Part shown: positions 41,572-50,369 of the stretch, piece by piece
Layout of the letters: the number at the start of each line of letters is the position of its first letter
Numbering within the stretch: the stretch's first letter is position 1
NCBI GenBank assembly: GCA_001657385.1
Contig: LYSZ01000002.1
Location: 186,001 to 250,000, forward strand
Source: Parvularcula sp. BBD 1991-13
GTDB lineage: Bacteria > Pseudomonadota > Alphaproteobacteria > Caulobacterales > Parvularculaceae
Direction: 5' to 3'
Length of the DNA stretch: 64,000 nt
Notes under the pieces: generated by a model
What the model saw: the letters and a program-made list of their open reading frames with translations, nothing else
Database searches by the model: none
What the model was told of the DNA's origin: nothing
Program-made: the position numbers and the translations under genes

Positions 41572-42780
41572 CTAGGCGCTCGCCTCCACAACGGAAAGTG
41601 CTTCGGAAACAGCCGTGTACGCGCTGATGACGACATCGAGATCCTCGCTTGTGTGCGCCGCGGAAACGCTGAGGCGCAGGATCGAGGCTGCATTCGGCGT
41701 GCCAGGCGGGATCGCCAGGTTCACGTAAACGCCGTGCTCCATGAGCATGTTCCAGGCCGTCACCGCTTCCTCGCGGCTTTTCATCAGCACCGCGACGACC
41801 GGGCCGACGTCGGCGCAGAGCTCAAAGCCAAGCTGGGTGAACGCCTCATGCACGCGCCTGGCGTTGGACCACAGGGACTTGCGCATGGAATCGTCGGCGG
41901 CCAGGGTCTTCAGCGCCGCCGACGCCGCGGCGACATTGGCCGGCGAGGGCGAGGCGGTGAACATGTAAGGCCGGCTGGAAAAGCGCAAATACTCCAGTTC
42001 CGGATGGTTCGAGGCGACGAAGCCGCCGATCGACGCCAGGCTCTTGGAGAAGGTGCCGGTGTAGAAGTCCACCTCCTCCAGAACGCCTTCCGCCTCGCAC
42101 ACGCCGCGCCCGCCCGGTCCGTAGACGCCGAAGGAGTGGGCTTCGTCGAGCAGAAGATAGGCGCCGTGTTTGTGCGCGACCTCGGCGAACGCCTTCACCG
42201 GGGCGGTGTCGCCGAACATGGAGTACATCCCCTCGATGCAGACGAGCTTGCCCTTCACCGCCGGGCCGAGGCGGGCGAGGCGCTTGTCGAGGCTCTCCGG
42301 ATCATTGTGCCGGAAGCGGATCGTCTGCGCGCCGGACAACTGGCAGCCGTCATAGATGCAGGCGTGACAGTCGGCGTCGATCAGGATGACGTCGTCGGGC
42401 GGCTGCGCCAGGGCGGAAATCGCGCCGAGATTGCTCTGGTAGCCGGTGGAGAACACCATGCAGTGCTTGAAGCCGAGAAACTCGGCGAGGTCGCGTTCAA
42501 GCTGGCGGTGTCCGTCATAGGTGCCGTTGGCGAAGCGCGAGCCGGTCGTGCCGGTGCCCGACGCCGCGACCGCGTCCTTGGCGGCTTCGACCGCGTCCTC
42601 GTTATAGGTGAGGCCGAGATAGTTGTTCGTCCCGGCAAGGACGATCTCGCGCCCCTTCACCATGGCGCGGGTCGGGCCCAGCATCTTGTCCATGGAGACG
42701 CCGAACGGATCGCGCCCGCCCGCCGCGCAGATGGCGTTGTACTGCTCGGCGGTGCTTGCGAATTTATCAAAAAGGCTCAT
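41572..42780 (-). CDS. spt: serine palmitoyltransferase
   Basis: 402 aa alpha-oxoamine synthase. PLP lysine is Lys246 in TGTFSKSLASIGGF. Other signatures are GTNNYLGLTYNEDAVEAAK, GSRFANGTYDGHRQLERDLAEF, STGYQSNLGAISAL and LLLDEAHSFGVYGPGGRG. It condenses L-serine with an acyl thioester to 3-oxosphinganine, the first sphingolipid step. It overlaps the ACP gene by four bases, and a dedicated ACP next to spt separates this from other family members (BioF, Kbl, HemA). Symbol assigned from that context. Confidence 0.92.
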   Translation of the reverse strand: MSLFDKFASTAEQYNAICAAGGRDPFGVSMDKMLGPTRAMVKGREIVLAGTNNYLGLTYNEDAVEAAKDAVAASGTGTTGSRFANGTYDGHRQLERDLAEFLGFKHCMVFSTGYQSNLGAISALAQPPDDVILIDADCHACIYDGCQLSGAQTIRFRHNDPESLDKRLARLGPAVKGKLVCIEGMYSMFGDTAPVKAFAEVAHKHGAYLLLDEAHSFGVYGPGGRGVCEAEGVLEEVDFYTGTFSKSLASIGGFVASNHPELEYLRFSSRPYMFTASPSPANVAAASAALKTLAADDSMRKSLWSNARRVHEAFTQLGFELCADVGPVVAVLMKSREEAVTAWNMLMEHGVYVNLAIPPGTPNAASILRLSVSAAHTSEDLDVVISAYTAVSEALSVVEASA

Positions 42781-43046
42781 GAGGCGCTCTGCTCTTTCTT
42801 GATGGCGTGAATGGCGTCCACCAGTTCGCCGATCGTCTTGATTTCCGAGATCGTGTTGACCGGAATCGAAATGTCGTAATTGTCCTCGATATCCATGACG
42901 ATATCCAACACGGATACCGAATCCACCTCAAGATCTGCAATCATGTCGGTGTCGCGGGTCAGTTTGACGCCCTTGTCGTTCAGCGGCTCGAGCAGGGAGC
43001 AGATTTTGTGAAATACGAGATCGTCGTCTTCCTGGATGCCGGACAT
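42777..43046 (-). CDS. acyl carrier protein dedicated to sphingolipid synthesis
   Basis: 89 aa from ATG 43046 (GGAGAGG upstream). Acidic four-helix ACP with the phosphopantetheine Ser in DLEVDSVSVLDIVMDIED. It probably carries the fatty acyl chain from the ligase at 44206 to serine palmitoyltransferase. Caulobacter has an equivalent (AcpR, from memory) in the same position. The stop/start overlap with spt indicates tight coupling. Confidence 0.92.
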   Translation of the reverse strand: MSGIQEDDDLVFHKICSLLEPLNDKGVKLTRDTDMIADLEVDSVSVLDIVMDIEDNYDISIPVNTISEIKTIGELVDAIHAIKKEQSAS

Positions 43047-43107
43047 GGTGATCCTCTCCGTGGACGCGGGGCCGGGCGGGCGCAATCCGCGCCCGCGGCC
43101 TCGCCGG

Positions 43108-44151
43108 TTACAGTAAACCGTTTTCTTGATACCAAAGAACGGTTTTTGCAAACCCTTCTTTGAGCGGCGTCGCCGGCGTCCAGCCGCAGGCTTGCGACAG
43201 CAGGCGTTCGCGCGCGACCCAGTCCGGGTGGAAGAATTCCCTCGCCTGTCCGGGGCGCACGCTGGGGCGTTTTCCCGTTATGCGCTCAATGGCGATGGTC
43301 GCCCCGTGCAGCGCGCTCACGACCGGCCGCGGCACGCGCAAGGGGCGCGGCGCCGACCCCATCACCTCGCCGAGGCAGCGGCCGATCTCGCGCCAGGGGC
43401 GCCCGCCGCCGGGGCTTTCGTCGCCGACCTCGTAGACGGCCCCGGCCGGCGCGTCGAGGGCCGCGACGGCGGCCGCCGCGGCGTCCGCCACGAACAGGAG
43501 GGAAGCCTGCGCCGGCGGCTCGGTGCGCGGCTCAAGGGCGAACCCCGCGCGAACCAGCTTGAAATAGGGCAGGGTCGCGTGATCGCCGGGGCCGTAGATT
43601 GCCGGCAGGCGCAAGGCGCGCCAAGGATTTTCTCCGGACGCGGCGCGGACCGCCGCCTCGCTTTCGGCCTTGCTGTCCGCATAGGCCGAGGTCCAGGGCG
43701 CGCGGGCGGAGAGCGAGGAGATATGGATGAAGGCGGCCCCGGCGGCGGCGGCGGCGCGCGCGACGTTCGCCGCGCCCTCCACATTCGCCGCGCGATATGC
43801 CGCCGCCTCGCGGGCGTGGGTCACGCCGGCAAGGTGGAAAAACGCGTCCGCGCCCGCCGCCAGGTCGGCCAGGGCCTCGTCGCTGGCGAGGTCGCCCTTG
43901 ACCACGCGCAGGTCTCCCGGCCGCATTTCGCCCGCCCGCGCGAGCCCGCCGGGATTGCGCGCCAGCGCCGTTACGCGCCAGCCTCCCGCGAGCAGGAGAT
44001 CGATCAGCGCCGCGCCGATCAGTCCGGTGCCCCCGGTGACGGCGGCGCGCCCGGCCCTGGCGACGCCAGGAACCCTCCCATGCGCGGCCGCCCTGTCCGG
44101 GTCCGTCTTTTCCGGGTCCGTCTTTTCCGGATTTGTCGCGTTCGAATTCAT
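43108..44151 (-). CDS. NAD(P)-dependent epimerase/reductase, CerR-like (3-oxosphinganine/ceramide reductase candidate)
   Basis: 347 aa from ATG 44151; a TTG at 44199, with TGAGG and only 6 bases from the upstream stop, is a serious alternative. Extended-SDR fold: RAAVTGGTGLIGAALIDLLL nucleotide motif, HLAGVTHAREAAAYRAANVEGAANV, then the catalytic ISSLSARAP...AYADSKAESE (S-Y-K), RLPAIYGPGD. The N-terminus holds a duplicated 15-bp unit (44101-44130) encoding DPEKT repeats. CerR in Caulobacter reduces the 3-keto group of oxidised ceramide. Operon position matches. Confidence 0.87.
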   Translation of the reverse strand: MNSNATNPEKTDPEKTDPDRAAAHGRVPGVARAGRAAVTGGTGLIGAALIDLLLAGGWRVTALARNPGGLARAGEMRPGDLRVVKGDLASDEALADLAAGADAFFHLAGVTHAREAAAYRAANVEGAANVARAAAAAGAAFIHISSLSARAPWTSAYADSKAESEAAVRAASGENPWRALRLPAIYGPGDHATLPYFKLVRAGFALEPRTEPPAQASLLFVADAAAAAVAALDAPAGAVYEVGDESPGGGRPWREIGRCLGEVMGSAPRPLRVPRPVVSALHGATIAIERITGKRPSVRPGQAREFFHPDWVARERLLSQACGWTPATPLKEGFAKTVLWYQENGLL

Positions 44152-44205
44152 CGTGTCCGGAGCGCTGCTGTCCGCGGCTCCGGAGGGGGCGGCGGGCAAG
44201 GGGCC

Positions 44206-45990
44206 TCAGCCTCGCGCTTCGGCGAGGGCCGGCCGGCCGGCCTCGCTCTCGCCGCGATGCTCGTCAAAGGCGCCGTCGAGATATTTCTGCTTGACCTTGG
44301 CGCGCGACAGTTTGCCCGACGATGTCATTACCATCGAATGCGGCCGGGCCAGCACCACCTCCGCCGCCGCGCCGGCGGCGTTCTGGATCACCGCGCTGAC
44401 TTCGCGTTTCAGCGCGGAGCGGGCCGCGTCGTCCATGCCGCGGCGTTCCGCGACGACGACGATGCGCTCGCCGCGGCCGTCGTCGACGGAAAACGCGGCG
44501 ACGCCGCCGCTCCTGACGCCGTCGACTTTCTCCACCGCCCATTCAATGTCCTGCGGCCAGATATTCCGTCCATTGATGATGATGAGATCCTTGGCGCGTC
44601 CCGTGATCACGATCTGTCCGTTCAGGAAGTATCCCATGTCGCCGGTGTCGAGCCACTCGCCCGCATACATCGCCGCGGAGGCTTCGGGGTCGGAGAAATA
44701 GCCGGGCGTCAGGCTTGGCCCCTTGATGAAGATGCGCCCGACGATGCGGTCGGCGAGGGCGGCGCCGTCTTCGTCGCGCACCTCGATCGCGTGCCCCGGC
44801 AGCGCCCGGCCGCAGGGCACGAAGCCGCGCTTGTGCTCCGGCGAGGTGATCGCCGAAGCCGGCTGCGCCACGCCGGAGCGCGTATAGTGGCGCATGTCCA
44901 CCTCGTCGACGATGACGTCGTCGCCCAGCGTCGGGAAGGAAATCGCCAGCGTCGCCTCGGCCATGCCGTAGCTCGGCGTGAACGCAGCGCGTTTGAAGCC
45001 GAACGGGCCGAACGCTTCTGCGAACGCGTCGAGCGCCTCGGGCCGCACCATGTCGCCGCCGATGCCGGCGACGCGCACCGGCGCCAGGTTGATGGCGCCC
45101 GGCTCGGCCCGGGCGGCGCGTTTCGCGGCAAGCTCGTACCCGAAGGACGGGCTGTAGGTGATGGTCGCCCCGCTCTCGGTCATGATCCGCAGCCACAACA
45201 GGGGACGGCGGACGAAGTCGGACGTGGCGAGGAAATCGACGCTCATCTGCGCGGCCATCGGCGCCAGCAGAAAGCCGATCAGGCCCATGTCGTGATAGAG
45301 CGGCAGCCAGCTTGCGGCCCGGTCGTTCGGCGTGCAGACCATGCCGTGCCGCGTGATGGCGGTAAGGTTGCTGCTGACCGAGGCCTGCGTGCCGATCACG
45401 CCCTTCGGCGCGCTGGTCGATCCCGAGGAATACTGAATGTAGCAGTGCTCGTCGGGAGCGAACGGGCGGGCGGCGGCGCCGTTGGCCTTCAGCGCCGACA
45501 GGGCGGCGTAATCGAGGGTTTCCACACCGTCGAGGCCGGCGACGGCTTCGGTCAGGAAGCCGGTCAACTGGGCCGGGCCGACCGCGGCGGCGGCCTTCGC
45601 GCCGGCGATCATCTGGCGCGCCTGGTTGATATAGCCTTCCTTGCCGCCGAGATTGATCGGCATCGGCATCGGCGCGGGCACGAGCCCGGCATACTGACAG
45701 GCGAAAAAGACGGTGGCGAAATCGGGGCTGGTCTCGGCGATCACCGCGATGCGCGCGCCGCGCTCGAACCGCGCGGCCAGGCGATCGGCGAGGGCGCGGG
45801 CGCGCTCGCGAAGGTCCGCATAGGGCAGAACATGCGCGATCTCGCCCCGCAGATCGTAGAAGGTGTATCCGGTCTCGCCGCGCGCCGCGTAATCGAGCGC
45901 GTCGGCAAGCGTGGAAAAGTCGCCGACCCGGTGATCGAGATTTTTGTTTCCGGTCGGTGTCGCCAGAGATTGTTCCGAATTGACGGCCAT
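44206..45990 (-). CDS. fatty acyl-AMP ligase / acyl-ACP synthetase of the sphingolipid operon
   Basis: 594 aa from ATG 45990 (GGGGGCG upstream). ANL-superfamily adenylating enzyme: YIQYSSGSTSAPKGVIGTQASV (P-loop-like), YGMAEATLAISFP, EWLDTGDMGYFLNGQIVITGRAKDLIIINGRNIWPQDIEW, and the C-terminal KLSRAKVKQKYLDG. The LYHDMGLIGFLLAPM block is typical of FadD32-like fatty acyl-AMP ligases. It probably activates a fatty acid and loads the ACP encoded two genes on. First gene of the ceramide operon. Confidence 0.9.
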   Translation of the reverse strand: MAVNSEQSLATPTGNKNLDHRVGDFSTLADALDYAARGETGYTFYDLRGEIAHVLPYADLRERARALADRLAARFERGARIAVIAETSPDFATVFFACQYAGLVPAPMPMPINLGGKEGYINQARQMIAGAKAAAAVGPAQLTGFLTEAVAGLDGVETLDYAALSALKANGAAARPFAPDEHCYIQYSSGSTSAPKGVIGTQASVSSNLTAITRHGMVCTPNDRAASWLPLYHDMGLIGFLLAPMAAQMSVDFLATSDFVRRPLLWLRIMTESGATITYSPSFGYELAAKRAARAEPGAINLAPVRVAGIGGDMVRPEALDAFAEAFGPFGFKRAAFTPSYGMAEATLAISFPTLGDDVIVDEVDMRHYTRSGVAQPASAITSPEHKRGFVPCGRALPGHAIEVRDEDGAALADRIVGRIFIKGPSLTPGYFSDPEASAAMYAGEWLDTGDMGYFLNGQIVITGRAKDLIIINGRNIWPQDIEWAVEKVDGVRSGGVAAFSVDDGRGERIVVVAERRGMDDAARSALKREVSAVIQNAAGAAAEVVLARPHSMVMTSSGKLSRAKVKQKYLDGAFDEHRGESEAGRPALAEARG

Positions 45991-46500
45991 CAACGCCCCC
46001 GCACTTTGCTCGGCGCAAGGTATCGAGCGCCGTACATGGATTTTCAAAGGTTTCGGCCCGCCCTTAGAGCCGCTCGCCGTCTCTTCTCCAGTGACCCCGG
46101 TCTCTCGGGAGAGGTCTTGCTCCCGCGATCCCGGTCCAGACGTCCTTCAGATCACATGCCTTTTCAGGTCAGATGCCCCTGAAGGCGCCTACGCCCCGGA
46201 TTTACAATTCACACTTTTCCAGCAGATATTCAAGCTTGAGCGGATACAAGCCTGCGCCGCGCCGGGCAAGCCCCCGCCGGATGAAGAATTTCATCAAGAT
46301 TTACGCGCAGTTGTTACAGCCCTGTTACAAAACTTCGTTCAATGCCTTGAAGTTGCGGGGGGTGTTCCGCGCCCGGGATGCGTCATAGGGGCCATCGGCG
46401 TCAGCGGCGCTTGATCAACGACGCCCACGGTCATAATTCTACCGGCGCGGAACCTTCCGCAGGCGCGAACGCGCCGGAAATTCGCAAGGGAGCGGCGGCA
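45991..46500. other. divergent promoter region of sphingolipid operon and hydroxylase
   Basis: 510 bases without a supported gene. The only pattern I noted is two direct TGTTACA copies near 46310-46330 (in GTTGTTACAGCCCTGTTAC), a possible regulator or promoter element for the hydroxylase side. Confidence 0.4.
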
Positions 46501-47277
46501 ATGCGGTTGTTTGTGGGATACAAGGCCTGGAAAGAAGAGGACTATCTCCTCAATCGCATGACCCTGAAGGACCTGGTCCGGGCCTACGTCACCTATCCGG
46601 GCATACAGGTTTACGCCGTGATCATCCTGATCTCGCTCGTCGGCGGGCTGGCGACCATGACCTCCCCTTGGGTGTTCGCAGGTGCGATCGCGGCGGGCAT
46701 GTTCCTGTTTCAGCTTGCCTGGTACCTCATCCACCGTTTCGTCCTGCATGGCAGCTGGATGTATAAATCGCCGCATCTCGCGAAACTGTGGAAGCGCGTC
46801 CACTACGACCATCATCTTTATCCCAACGATCTGTCGGTGCTGTTCGGCGGTCTGCACACCACTCTGCCGACCATCCTCGCGGTGGCCGGGCCGGTCGGCT
46901 GGCTCATCGGCGGGCTGCCGGGGGCTTTCGGCGCGGTGACCGGCACGCTCTTGATGACCTGCATCACCGAGTTTCTGCACGCCGGCCAGCATCTCGCTTT
47001 CGAGCCGAAATGGAAATACTGGCAGGACATCAAACGCCGTCACCTCGCCCACCATTTTCACAATGAAAACGGCAATCACGGCATTTCGGAGTTCTTCTGG
47101 GACAAGGTGTTCGGCACCTATTACGACGAGGCGAAGGACATGCCGCGCACGCAGACGGCGCGCAATCTTGGTTACACTGCCGAAATGGCCCGCAAATATC
47201 CTTGGGTCAAGGAGCTGACCGACGCGGACGCGCACCGCACCGGCGCCCGCCGCGCCCGCGCCGGCGAGGCGGTCTGA
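46501..47277 (+). CDS. fatty acid hydroxylase/sterol desaturase superfamily protein, probable sphingolipid hydroxylase
   Basis: 258 aa from ATG 46501 with AAGGGAG upstream. Di-iron membrane hydroxylase pattern: about four hydrophobic segments and clustered histidines at 78/83, 101/104/105, 160/164 and 181/184/185/187/193 (HRFVLH, HYDHH, HAGQH, HLAHHFHNENGNH). It is divergent from the ceramide operon, so I infer hydroxylation of the sphingoid base or the acyl chain. Substrate is unproven. Confidence 0.87.
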   Translation: MRLFVGYKAWKEEDYLLNRMTLKDLVRAYVTYPGIQVYAVIILISLVGGLATMTSPWVFAGAIAAGMFLFQLAWYLIHRFVLHGSWMYKSPHLAKLWKRVHYDHHLYPNDLSVLFGGLHTTLPTILAVAGPVGWLIGGLPGAFGAVTGTLLMTCITEFLHAGQHLAFEPKWKYWQDIKRRHLAHHFHNENGNHGISEFFWDKVFGTYYDEAKDMPRTQTARNLGYTAEMARKYPWVKELTDADAHRTGARRARAGEAV

Positions 47278-47295
47278 GGCGTTCGCCCGCCGCGC

Positions 47296-47321
47296 CCCGC
47301 GCCCGTCGCGGGTAACTTTTT
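47296..47321 (+). terminator. probable terminator after the hydroxylase gene
   Basis: CCCGCG (47296-47301) and CGCGGG (47307-47312) with a five-base loop are followed by TAAC and a T run, 18 bases beyond the hydroxylase stop. Short stem, so moderate confidence. Confidence 0.5.
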
Positions 47322-47496
47322 GTTGCTTTTCCCCAAGGGCTTTGCCACCTTCCCGCCGATGAAAACGGGGGCTGGATCGAAGGCTAACGCGCGCGTTCGC
47401 GCGTGCTGTCGCCAAGCCGGCGAATGATAAGAACATCCCAGGCATGAACCCAGGAATAACTCCCCAAGGAAAGAAACTCCCAAGGAAAGGTACAAC

Positions 47497-49617
47497 ATGA
47501 GCTTGGAGCTTTGGTTGGTCATTGCGGCCGGCTTGCTTGCGATCGCCTATGGCGCGTTCACGGTGAACTCGGTCATGGCGATGTCGGCGGGCAGCGACCG
47601 CATGAAAGAAATCGCCGCCGCCATTCAGGAAGGGGCGCAGGCCTATTTGAACCGTCAATACACGACCATCGCGGCTGTCGGCGCGGTCGTCTTTCTTCTC
47701 CTGCTGGTCCTCCTCGATCTGCCGACGGCGATCGGTTTCGCCATCGGCGCGGTGCTGTCCGGCGCGGCCGGGTTCATCGGCATGCTGGTGTCGGTGCGGG
47801 CGAATGTGCGCACCACCCAGGCCGCGAGCGAGAGCCTCGGCAAGGGGCTGTCGGTGGCGTTCCGGTCGGGCGCAGTCACCGGCATGCTCGTCGCCGGCCT
47901 CGCCCTGCTCGGCCTGTCGGGATATTACGCGATTTTAACCTTCGCCATGGGCAACGCGCCGGAAAGCCGGACCGTGATCAACGGTCTTGTCGCCCTTTCC
48001 CTCGGCGCTTCGCTGATTTCGGTCTTCGCCCGTCTCGGCGGCGGCATCTTCACCAAGGGCGCCGATGTCGGCGGCGACCTTGTCGGCAAGGTCGAAGCCG
48101 GCATTCCCGAGGACGATCCGCGCAATCCGGCCACCATCGCCGACAATGTGGGCGACAATGTCGGCGACTGCGCCGGCATGGCCGCGGACCTGTTCGAGAC
48201 TTATGTGGTGACGCTGGTCGCGACCATGGTGCTCGGCTCGATCCTGTTCACCGCCGACGCGGCGCAATTCATGTTCTACCCGATGGCGATCGGCGCGGTG
48301 TGCATCGCGACCTCCATCATCGGCACCTTCGCGGTGACCCTCGGCAAGGGCTCGACCAACATCATGGCCGCGCTCTACAAGGGGCTGATCGCCACCGGCG
48401 TCCTCTCGCTCCTGGCGATCGCGGTCGTCACGTTCCAGGTTTTCGGTTTTTCCGAGGAGATCGCCGAGACGTCGAGCGGCGCGCCGTTTACCGGGCTCAG
48501 CCTGTTCCTGTGCGGCGTCATCGGCCTTGTCGTCACGGGACTGATCGTCTGGATCACGGAATATTACACCGGCACCGGCTTCCGCCCGGTGAAGTCGGTC
48601 GCCAAGTCGTCGGAATCCGGCCACGGCACCAATGTCATCCAGGGGCTCGCGGTCTCCATGGAAGCGACCGCGCTGCCCGCGCTGGTGATCGTCATCGCCA
48701 TCGTCGCCACCTATTCGCTGGCCGGCCTTTACGGCATCGCGACCGCGGTGACGACCATGCTGGCGCTGGCGGGGATGATCGTCGCCCTCGACGCCTTCGG
48801 TCCGGTCACGGACAACGCCGGCGGCATCGCCGAGATGTCCGGCCTTGAAGGCTCGGTGCGCGACACCACCGACGCCCTGGACGCGGTCGGCAACACCACC
48901 AAGGCGGTGACCAAGGGGTACGCGATCGGGTCCGCCGGCCTCGGCGCGCTCGTTCTGTTCGCGGCCTATACCGAGGACATCAAACACTTCGTCAGCCATC
49001 CGGGCGACTATCCGTTCTTCGCGGATGTGGCGATCGACTTCTCCCTGTCCAACCCTTACGTGGTCGTCGGTCTGTTCGTCGGCGGGCTCTTGCCCTACCT
49101 CTTCGGCTCCATGGCGATGATGGCCGTGGGCCGGGCGGCGGGCGCTATCGTTGAAGAGGTGCGCCGTCAGTTCCGCGAGAAGCCGGGCATCATGCAGGGT
49201 ACGGAAAAACCCGATTACGCGGCGGCGGTGAACATGCTCACCGGCGCGGCGATCAAGGAAATGGTGGTGCCGTCCATGCTGCCGATCCTGTCGCCGATCG
49301 CGCTTTACGGCATCGTCAGCATCGTCGCGGACAAGTCCGCCGCGCTGTCCGCGCTGGGCGCGATGCTGATGGGCGTCATCATCACCGGCCTCTTCGTCGC
49401 GCTGTCCATGACCGCCGGCGGCGGCGCGTGGGACAACGCCAAAAAGTACATCGAGGACGGCAATCACGGCGGCAAGGGATCGGAAGCCCACAAGGCGGCG
49501 GTCACCGGCGACACGGTGGGCGATCCGTACAAGGACACCGCCGGCCCCGCGGTCAACCCGATGATCAAGATCACGAATATCGTCGCCCTCCTGTTGCTCG
49601 CGGTGCTCGCCGGCTGA
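47497..49617 (+). CDS. hppA: membrane-bound proton-translocating pyrophosphatase, K+-independent type
   Basis: 706 aa with ~16 transmembrane segments. The pyrophosphate-binding motifs are present: [37 protein letters not shown] in pieces, [19 protein letters not shown], and [10 protein letters not shown] plus [21 protein letters not shown] near the end. The [10 protein letters not shown] segment has Lys and Thr where K+-dependent enzymes have Ala residues, indicating the K+-independent H+ pump. It couples pyrophosphate hydrolysis to proton export. The leader has a duplicated AAGGAAAG (47466-47473 and 47482-47489), the second being the likely ribosome site. Confidence 0.96.
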   Translation: MSLELWLVIAAGLLAIAYGAFTVNSVMAMSAGSDRMKEIAAAIQEGAQAYLNRQYTTIAAVGAVVFLLLLVLLDLPTAIGFAIGAVLSGAAGFIGMLVSVRANVRTTQAASESLGKGLSVAFRSGAVTGMLVAGLALLGLSGYYAILTFAMGNAPESRTVINGLVALSLGASLISVFARLGGGIFTKGADVGGDLVGKVEAGIPEDDPRNPATIADNVGDNVGDCAGMAADLFETYVVTLVATMVLGSILFTADAAQFMFYPMAIGAVCIATSIIGTFAVTLGKGSTNIMAALYKGLIATGVLSLLAIAVVTFQVFGFSEEIAETSSGAPFTGLSLFLCGVIGLVVTGLIVWITEYYTGTGFRPVKSVAKSSESGHGTNVIQGLAVSMEATALPALVIVIAIVATYSLAGLYGIATAVTTMLALAGMIVALDAFGPVTDNAGGIAEMSGLEGSVRDTTDALDAVGNTTKAVTKGYAIGSAGLGALVLFAAYTEDIKHFVSHPGDYPFFADVAIDFSLSNPYVVVGLFVGGLLPYLFGSMAMMAVGRAAGAIVEEVRRQFREKPGIMQGTEKPDYAAAVNMLTGAAIKEMVVPSMLPILSPIALYGIVSIVADKSAALSALGAMLMGVIITGLFVALSMTAGGGAWDNAKKYIEDGNHGGKGSEAHKAAVTGDTVGDPYKDTAGPAVNPMIKITNIVALLLLAVLAG

Positions 49618-49641
49618 CGGCGGACGCGGTTTCATGATAGG

Positions 49642-49671
49642 AAAAGCCCCGGTTCCGGCCGGGGCTTTTTT
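49642..49671 (+). terminator. intrinsic terminator of hppA
   Basis: An 11-bp stem AAAAGCCCCGG/CCGGGGCTTTT, six-base loop and T run, 24 bases after the hppA stop. Strong and roughly symmetric. Confidence 0.93.
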
Positions 49672-49700
49672 GTGCGCAATACGAGGCGGAACGGCGGCGT

Positions 49701-50369
49701 ATGTTCGAGGCGGTGATTTTCGATTGCGACGGGGTGCTCGTCGATTCCGAGGTGCTGGCGATCCGCGGCGAGCGCGTCGCGCTGGCGCAAATGGGCCTCG
49801 ACTACAGTCCCCAAGACTATGTGCGCCGTTTCGTCGGCCTGCATGACAAGGCGTTTCTCGGCCAGTTGCGCGCGGATTACCGCGCCCGCATCGGCGCGCC
49901 GCCGCCGGCCGATTTCGAGGACCGGATCATCGACGGGCGGCGCCGGGAGATGGGCGCGCTGACGGTCGTCGACGGGGCTGGCGAGGCCCTCGCCGCGGCG
50001 CGGGCGCGCGTCGGCCGCGTCGCCGTCGCTTCCTCCTCCCGGGCGCATTTCCTGGAATCCAAGCTGAAGCGCATGGCGCTGTGGGATGCGGCCGCGCCGC
50101 ATGTTTACTCGGCCGATCTCGTGGCGCAGGGAAAGCCGGCGCCGGATATTTTTCTGTATGCCGCTGAAAAGATCGCCGTCGCCCCCGAACGCTGTCTCGT
50201 CCTTGAGGACAGCGTCAACGGGGTTGCGGCGGGCGTCGCCGCGGGCATGACCGTATGGGGCTTTCTCGGCGGCGGCCATGTTTTCGACGGCCATGGCGCG
50301 CGCCTGAAAGAGGCGGGCGCAAGCGCGACCGTCGATGACTTCGAGGCGTTTTTATCCGCGCTGACTTAA
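49701..50369 (+). CDS. HAD superfamily hydrolase (subfamily IA, phosphatase/mutase-like)
   Basis: 222 aa. Motif I is IFDCDGVLVDSEVL (nucleophile Asp), motif II VAVASSSRAHFLESKL, motif III Lys in AQGKPAPDIFLYAAEK and motif IV LVLEDSVNGVAAGVAAGM. The cap insert after motif I and the DSVNG block resemble beta-phosphoglucomutase/YieH/YniC-type enzymes acting on sugar or small phosphates. Substrate not inferable. Its TAA overlaps the TAA of the convergent gene by 3 bases. Confidence 0.9.
   Translation: MFEAVIFDCDGVLVDSEVLAIRGERVALAQMGLDYSPQDYVRRFVGLHDKAFLGQLRADYRARIGAPPPADFEDRIIDGRRREMGALTVVDGAGEALAAARARVGRVAVASSSRAHFLESKLKRMALWDAAAPHVYSADLVAQGKPAPDIFLYAAEKIAVAPERCLVLEDSVNGVAAGVAAGMTVWGFLGGGHVFDGHGARLKEAGASATVDDFEAFLSALT

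Noticed and set aside
43126-46182. 1018-codon plus-strand open frame
   Set aside because: Arg/Ala/Gly-rich and directly antisense to clear CerR-like and acyl ligase genes; an artefact of high GC.
47935-49635. 566-codon minus-strand open frame
   Set aside because: Antisense to hppA, with an Arg/Asp/Gly-rich composition and no domain.
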